A stretch of DNA of 64,000 nt from a virus. This document shows positions 59,106 to 64,000 of this stretch, piece after piece. The stretch is taken from IMG/VR virus record IMGVR_UViG_3300030430_005376, positions 69,857-133,856 of that record; one strand, 5' to 3'. The position numbers and the translations under genes were made by a program. Under the pieces are notes generated by a model. It did not search any database. It was not told where the DNA came from and worked only from the letters and a program-made list of their open reading frames with translations. How positions within the stretch are numbered: the first letter of the stretch is position 1; every line of letters begins with the position of its first letter.

Positions 59106-61957
59106 CCTCCAAGTACAACAGTCCCTAAGTCTTTTACAGGTCCGCGTGTTCCAATCTTAGATATAGGAACCACATAATATCTTATTATGCCTACAGATGA
59201 ACTTATACTAGATAAGTATTCGTATCTTATAAATTTTCTATCATCAGACAAGTCAGTACTGTGTATTGCACCGTCAATAATAATCTTACCATTCTGATTT
59301 TCTTGCCTAAGAACTACATAAAAGTCAACAAAGTTGTCTGACTCTCCTACAGAAAAGTTTACACGAACAATGTTCTTAGGAATAGAATTTGCACCAGAAA
59401 GATCTGTATCTAAAGTTTTTACAAGAGTTAAGCTGCTTCTTCTGATGTTAAACTGATCAAAAATTGTTTCGGACTTTGAAGCAGAGACAATTTCATATTC
59501 TATATCGCCTGTCACACCTTCTAAAAATAAATCATTTTTATTTTTTTCTACAAAAGATTTTCTACTAGAAATAGATCCTTTTCTTGTTGACGCGCTAGCA
59601 TATTTTGTTCCAATACTTGAAACTTTTTGCTGATTCAAGATCTTTTGCTTCGAAACTAAAAGCTTATTTAAAGTAGATCTAGACCTATTTTTATTTTTTA
59701 TCAGATTTTCTAAAGTCGCAGATACCTTGTCAAGTATCTGAGCCGGTGGTATCAAGTAAGGCTCAATTTTGTATATTTGATCATTTGCAGCAGGTGCACT
59801 GTCAGTAAATTTCGCTTCATATGTCTTAGGTAAATCAGTGCTCGGTTGATCTTCTGTTGACTTTTGACTAAATGCTCTAAAAGAACCCACAAATACATAG
59901 TCGCCTGTAGTTGTATCAATTCTATGTACTCTAATTCCGTAATTTAGATTTGAGGCGTCTTTTATTTCCTTCAGGTCTTCTGAAAAAAGTTGTCGATTAT
60001 CACCAAAAAGTGAGTTAAGAATTTTATCAACATCGTCTTCAAGTCTGTTTAAAGTTACATCAAAGCTAATTGTAGCAAAACTCTCTTCATCTGAGGTTGT
60101 GAAACCTTCTGTTTCACTTTCAATTTCTAAGCTTATGAGCCCTTCTCTTTCTACATTCTTTTCAAGAAATCTACTTCCTGACTTTTGAGGAGATCCTGAT
60201 TTGCCGTAGAGAATAACTGCATACTCGTATATCTGATCATTTTCTAGATCATCATCAAAAAATGTTAAAACTGGATCTGGATCGTTGGGGTCAAGAAAAG
60301 TTTTATTATTTTCTACCAGCGTGTTGTTTGATAGAAATTTAACAATTTCAAAGTTATTACCTCTCATGCCTCTCGCTTTTCTCTTGACAGGTATAACGGC
60401 TGCAACGTCTTCTGATAAGTTTGAAATAGTTATTTCTCCGCGTCCATCGATCATAGATACATACACAGCGCATGAAAGTTGATTTGATGCTGCTGCCATC
60501 CCAGAAACACCTGCAGATTTTGTGTTAGAAATTTCTCTATCTTCAAAGTTGGCAGTAACTCTCTGAAAGACTGATTTTGTTTTTGGTATTAGCGGATCAC
60601 TTATTGGGCCGTCTAGACCATCGACTAGCCGTTTTTTGTTTTTCCCTTGCACTTCGACTTCTCTTGCAAGATTAGAAAAATTTCTTCTTTTATAGTTGTT
60701 TGTTTTAGAAAATATTTTTTGATATACATTAAATTCACCTGATTCTAATTCTCTATTTGAAATCGAAGAAATAATCTGGCCCCTGTTAATTCTACTCATA
60801 GATAAATCAAAATCGATTGTAAAATTCTGCATGGTCTTAAAAAGCTGATTCAAGTTTATATTTTGACCGAAAGAGTCTATCTTAATACCATGCTGGTCAT
60901 AGGCAAAAAATACAAGTCGAAGTGCACCATTACTAGACAATCTTCTGAGTCTTCTCATCGAAATCTCAAAAGTAGTTTTGTAAACTTCGTTTCTTCTAGA
61001 CTCTTTTCTTTTAATTATTCTGATGTCATTAACATCAGGCGCTGATTCAACTTCTTCTTGTGCAGCTTTTCTAAATACTTCTCTCAATTTGTCATGAGGT
61101 CTTTTATCAATACTTGAAACACCCTTTATACTCTCTTGAAGAGAAGTGCTAACATCCTGATATTCGAATGAAGAAAGTGGGTCTTTTCCTATTTTTACTT
61201 TTTCAAAGTAAGCATTTTTAAAAGCTTTTGCAGATATGGACTCAACTGGAGGAACGTTTAAAACCGGAATGTTAACTTCTCTTTGTCTTCTGCGACCACT
61301 TCTTTTTCTTCTTGATCCAAACTGCCTTCTTCTTGAAACTTGAAAAACTTCTCTTTCTCCAAAAAGATCAATATCGTTTTGCACAACGCCCTGTATATTT
61401 TTAATCTTAGAGGCACTCAAATTTTGATTAACACTTACCTTAGTTAAAAATTTTAGCTTTTCAAACCTAGAAGCGCTTACATCTTGGCTAATTTTGTTAA
61501 TGTCAGTAACAACATTAATGTATCTTTTTTGTCTATTTGTGCTCTTACTTTTTTGTTTTTCTCTCTTTGCTGATCTTGATCTAGGCCCTCGAGATTTTTG
61601 AGAATCTTTTTGCGCTGAAGCAACACCCCTGGTAGTTTGTAGCTGCTGTCCTGGAGTAAATTCTTCTCTTGAAGCTGCAGGAAGATCATGTTTAGCAAGT
61701 ACGTTTTGTCTTATTTTAAGCGTGTTTAAAGAGACGTTACAAGAAAAAACTTTTATATCTGTTATTTCTTCTTCTAGTATCACTCTTTGATCAACAGGGC
61801 AGCTAATTTCGACTGTTACAAGCTCCTCAAATCTATTCTCTAGGGGTACTTTAGGACCTCTGCCTTTTTCAATTTTTCTTTTGCTAATTATTCTAGGTCG
61901 AGTGTCAAATCTGTTTGATCTGATAAATACTTTTTTATTTTTTACATTTGCTATCAT
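59102..61957 (-). CDS. Large virion structural protein, 951 residues, beta-domain rich
   Basis: A basic, Arg/Lys/Ser-rich first 230 residues precede several beta domains with FN3-like pattern, such as 'FFDDDLENDQIYEYAVILYG' and the C-terminal 'SSSVGIIRYYVVPISKIGTR'. There is no enzyme motif. It stands 3 bases after the 352-residue gene and overlaps the 1414-residue gene by four bases. Likely part of the baseplate or fibre complex, by domains and place. Confidence 0.7.
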   Translation of the reverse strand: MIANVKNKKVFIRSNRFDTRPRIISKRKIEKGRGPKVPLENRFEELVTVEISCPVDQRVILEEEITDIKVFSCNVSLNTLKIRQNVLAKHDLPAASREEFTPGQQLQTTRGVASAQKDSQKSRGPRSRSAKREKQKSKSTNRQKRYINVVTDINKISQDVSASRFEKLKFLTKVSVNQNLSASKIKNIQGVVQNDIDLFGEREVFQVSRRRQFGSRRKRSGRRRQREVNIPVLNVPPVESISAKAFKNAYFEKVKIGKDPLSSFEYQDVSTSLQESIKGVSSIDKRPHDKLREVFRKAAQEEVESAPDVNDIRIIKRKESRRNEVYKTTFEISMRRLRRLSSNGALRLVFFAYDQHGIKIDSFGQNINLNQLFKTMQNFTIDFDLSMSRINRGQIISSISNRELESGEFNVYQKIFSKTNNYKRRNFSNLAREVEVQGKNKKRLVDGLDGPISDPLIPKTKSVFQRVTANFEDREISNTKSAGVSGMAAASNQLSCAVYVSMIDGRGEITISNLSEDVAAVIPVKRKARGMRGNNFEIVKFLSNNTLVENNKTFLDPNDPDPVLTFFDDDLENDQIYEYAVILYGKSGSPQKSGSRFLEKNVEREGLISLEIESETEGFTTSDEESFATISFDVTLNRLEDDVDKILNSLFGDNRQLFSEDLKEIKDASNLNYGIRVHRIDTTTGDYVFVGSFRAFSQKSTEDQPSTDLPKTYEAKFTDSAPAANDQIYKIEPYLIPPAQILDKVSATLENLIKNKNRSRSTLNKLLVSKQKILNQQKVSSIGTKYASASTRKGSISSRKSFVEKNKNDLFLEGVTGDIEYEIVSASKSETIFDQFNIRRSSLTLVKTLDTDLSGANSIPKNIVRVNFSVGESDNFVDFYVVLRQENQNGKIIIDGAIHSTDLSDDRKFIRYEYLSSISSSVGIIRYYVVPISKIGTRGPVKDLGTVVLGG

Positions 61958-61960
61958 TTT

Positions 61961-63019
61961 TTACTCTAAGACTATCGTAAACAAATTAATAAAAGTTGGC
62001 ACGTTTAAGTCGTCCATGTAAATTTTGCCTGCGTAAAATATTCTTTTTTCAGGGTACATTTGACTCTTATTGTCGTGAAAAGAGCCTGCGTCAATCAAAT
62101 CAAGTTTTAGCATTTTTGATTTAGGTCCGTCTTCAAATATCTGCATGATCAGATTGTTTTGATCTGAAGTTTTATCAAAATATACTGTCTTAAATTGCCT
62201 AATGTCTCTAGTCCCGCGTGGCGGTCGTTTACTTTTTCTATTGATCACATCGAAATCACCGACTTTATCTGTTCTAAAACCTGAAGTCGACCTCCTTCTT
62301 CTTGTCCCATCTTGTGGCGCTGAATCTTCAAATCCTTCTGGACCTAATTGATCCTTAATCTGATCTAGTGTTTCTCTCTTTAGACTTCTAATATCTTCAA
62401 AAACTCCGTACGGTGAGCCGTCCATGTTTACTGGAGGTAAAAAGTCAAAAGCGCCTAAATGAGTTAGTTTTGAGTCCAAGAAAAAAGGTTCCGCGTCGTT
62501 AACATTGATTGTTTCCTTTTCTGGTCCTCGTTTAAAAGGTACGCTGTTTGATATCGCAAAATTTATTCTCTCAGTACTTAGCTCAAATTCGTTACCGTCT
62601 CTCTCAAAAGTGCTTAAAACTTGCTGTGCCCCAAAATGCTCTGTAAATGACTGCATTATTGATGTCGAGGTAGAAGTGAAAGCAGAGCCTGTCACTGCTT
62701 TTAATTTCAGTTTATTTGTAGAAGTGGCGTCCTTGTCAAATATGTCATTGCCAACAATGCTTCCTGTGGGTGAAAAGTTAAACTCTATTAATTTACCACT
62801 ATCATCTTTTTCTAAAACAATGACATTGTTAGGCGAATCCATTACCTGAAAGTAAATTCTATTAGACACTTCATCGACTTCAGACTTGTCGTAAAACACT
62901 TGAGAATCACTTAAAGAAGCATACTCAGCTCTCAGCTTTCCTGACGCTATTTGCCTCTTACCTTCTTGTGTGACTATTAAGTCAATGAAGCGAGTCTTAC
63001 TATCTAATATTCCTGCCAT
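61961..63019 (-). CDS. Tail/baseplate-associated structural protein, 352 residues
   Basis: N-terminus 'MAGILDSKTRFIDLIVTQEG' and 'KRQIASGKLRAEYASLSDSQ' resembles that of the 232-residue protein (D-x-LT-x-GR-x-LA pattern with fewer matches). The middle has a charged Arg-rich linker at about 240-275 ('DGTRRRRSTSGF'). The C-terminal strand region ends 'VPTFINLFTIVLE'. Structural role is inferred from the shared start and from its place at the head of the block of giant structural genes. GAGG stands before the ATG. Confidence 0.7.
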   Translation of the reverse strand: MAGILDSKTRFIDLIVTQEGKRQIASGKLRAEYASLSDSQVFYDKSEVDEVSNRIYFQVMDSPNNVIVLEKDDSGKLIEFNFSPTGSIVGNDIFDKDATSTNKLKLKAVTGSAFTSTSTSIMQSFTEHFGAQQVLSTFERDGNEFELSTERINFAISNSVPFKRGPEKETINVNDAEPFFLDSKLTHLGAFDFLPPVNMDGSPYGVFEDIRSLKRETLDQIKDQLGPEGFEDSAPQDGTRRRRSTSGFRTDKVGDFDVINRKSKRPPRGTRDIRQFKTVYFDKTSDQNNLIMQIFEDGPKSKMLKLDLIDAGSFHDNKSQMYPEKRIFYAGKIYMDDLNVPTFINLFTIVLE

Positions 63020-63113
63020 TTTTCCTCTCTAATAAGTATCTTCATTAAAAATTTATTTTTAAATAGTTTAAATTGAACTGGCTTGCATCTTTCAAGAGGC
63101 AGCTATAAATTGA

Positions 63114-64000
63114 TTAAGTGTCTTCGTTGACTGCCAAAGACGGGTCAGTAAATGGAGATGTTAGCTCAGAAGTTTGCGTTTTGTTTTGAGATAGCTCAGG
63201 AGGTTTGGGCACGTAAGTTTTTACTCCAATTGAGTCATCATTTGTACCGCTAACAAAATTTATTCGGATAGGTGCTTGGAGTGCAGACCCCCGGGCTTCT
63301 CGTCTAAGTCGGCCTTTTCCTGTTGCAAATTTTGAATCTTTGCCCTGGTCAATGAAGTCAATAAAGTTTCCGTATTTTTTTGAACTAAAGTAGTACCTGG
63401 GGGACAAACCTCCTCTCTGTGCTTGCATCAAGCCAAAAGTTGAATTTTCGTCGAAGAAAGCGCCTGCCGAACCCGTACTATCTGTAAAAACTCTTAACTC
63501 GTCTGTTAAGCGTACATCTCTAGAAAATGTGTTTCCCAAAATAACTTCCCCATCCGCGCCTTCAGTAAAATCTTCAGTTTCGATTGCAAAAGTTCCACCT
63601 GGTTGGCTTAAAGTAATTGGCAAATTACCTGCGGTTCCGCCGTGTTTTTGAGTTACTCTTAAACTGATGCTGTACACATTACCAAATCTAAGATTTACAG
63701 TTACGGCACCTGAGCTTGGTATCGTTTCAAAAAAGCCGCTAGAGTTAATAGAAGCTATTAGAAAAAAGATTGTAGCTACTGCGTCGTTGTAAGTTGTGGC
63801 TGTCCCTACGACCCGAAACCTGGTTGAGTCTGTTGTTGTAGCATGTGCTGTGAAAGTTTTGATACTGGTAGACCCGTCGGCGAGGAGAGCTGTTATTTTG
63901 ATCTGGTCACCTACTTCAATCCCACCTGTCTTGCCGTCGGATCGATAAGTCGTTCTAAATTTAATGAATCCACGTGCAGCTCCAGGGTCGCCTAAAATTG
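63114..64000 (-). CDS. Beta-rich structural protein (5' end outside window)
   Basis: The frame is open without a stop to the right edge, so the start is unseen; a GTG at 63675-63677 is internal. At least 295 residues. It has the pattern 'VGDQIKITALLADGS', 'YNDAVATIFFLIASIN' and 'RVTQKHGGTAGNLPIT', which is the same kind of inserted beta domain as in tail sheath copy B. The C-terminal 120 residues are polar ('FSSKKYGNFIDFIDQGKDSK'). Likely a virion protein. The 94 bases between it and the next gene are AT-rich; no clear promoter or terminator was seen there. Confidence 0.7.
   Translation of the reverse strand, partial: ILGDPGAARGFIKFRTTYRSDGKTGGIEVGDQIKITALLADGSTSIKTFTAHATTTDSTRFRVVGTATTYNDAVATIFFLIASINSSGFFETIPSSGAVTVNLRFGNVYSISLRVTQKHGGTAGNLPITLSQPGGTFAIETEDFTEGADGEVILGNTFSRDVRLTDELRVFTDSTGSAGAFFDENSTFGLMQAQRGGLSPRYYFSSKKYGNFIDFIDQGKDSKFATGKGRLRREARGSALQAPIRINFVSGTNDDSIGVKTYVPKPPELSQNKTQTSELTSPFTDPSLAVNEDT

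Noticed and set aside
1-64000. tRNA genes, CRISPR arrays, integrase, insertion sequences
   Set aside because: The gaps between genes are all under about 130 bases and none holds a cloverleaf or repeat-spacer pattern; no recombinase or transposase motif was seen among the proteins.

Overview
This window is part of the genome of a lytic-type tailed phage with a contractile tail (class Caudoviricetes, myovirus form), distantly related to T4. The evidence is a T4-like set of virion genes: terminase large subunit, portal, gp21-type prohead protease, prohead core scaffold, gp23-type capsid protein, neck proteins, two contractile sheath proteins, a gp19-type tail tube, a tape measure and LysM/gp53-type baseplate parts. 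The DNA is AT-rich except at the capsid gene. Ribosome binding sites are strong (AGGAG-like). Genes overlap or abut by a few bases and all but one lie on the minus strand. The host cannot be named from the sequence. A polyamine cassette and many short proteins with a common leader resemble, from memory, marine T4-like phages, but that is recollection only.

Reading in the direction of transcription (high to low coordinates): (1) 64.0-48.5 kb, a block of very large virion or baseplate-periphery proteins, including an FN3-like protein, a LamG-like protein and pairs that share terminal motifs. (2) 48.5-39.2 kb, DNA metabolism and accessory genes: a RuvC-like resolvase, a zinc-finger/TOPRIM primase, a PAP2 phosphatase joined to a degenerate Fic-like domain, a MoxR-type AAA+ ATPase paired with a metallopeptidase/VWA protein, and a single-chain Mre11-Rad50 fusion. 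(3) 39.2-27.9 kb, packaging and head genes in T4-like order (terminase, portal, core protein, protease, scaffold, capsid) with four small virion candidates inserted. (4) 27.8-23.9 kb, small genes: two related 67/79-residue proteins, dUTPase, one plus-strand membrane metallopeptidase-like gene, a small beta-rich protein with its own terminator, a membrane/secreted pair, and several proteins sharing an N-terminal leader of the form MKITRxxLRxIIxE. (5) 23.9-19.3 kb, a polyamine-centred island: UPF0489/ureohydrolase-like protein, SpeD, SpeE, an unknown protein, an arginyl-tRNA-protein-transferase-like acyltransferase and an Ntn-hydrolase. (6) 19.2-1 kb, the tail: neck, sheath terminator, two sheath paralogues, tube, a tail assembly/baseplate hub protein with a probable frameshifted extension, tape measure, and baseplate genes running off the left edge.

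The most interesting signals are: the polyamine island wedged between head and tail genes; the family of short proteins whose leaders end in a gp21-like (I/L)xE cleavage motif, which suggests protease-processed cargo packaged in the head; a T7 slippery run that would fuse the hub/chaperone protein to a downstream frame just before the tape measure; an internal, strongly signalled start in the scaffold gene where base composition also changes; tandem divergent sheath genes; and the PAP2-Fic-like and Mre11-Rad50 fusions. No tRNA, CRISPR array, integrase, insertion sequence or recognisable endolysin was seen.
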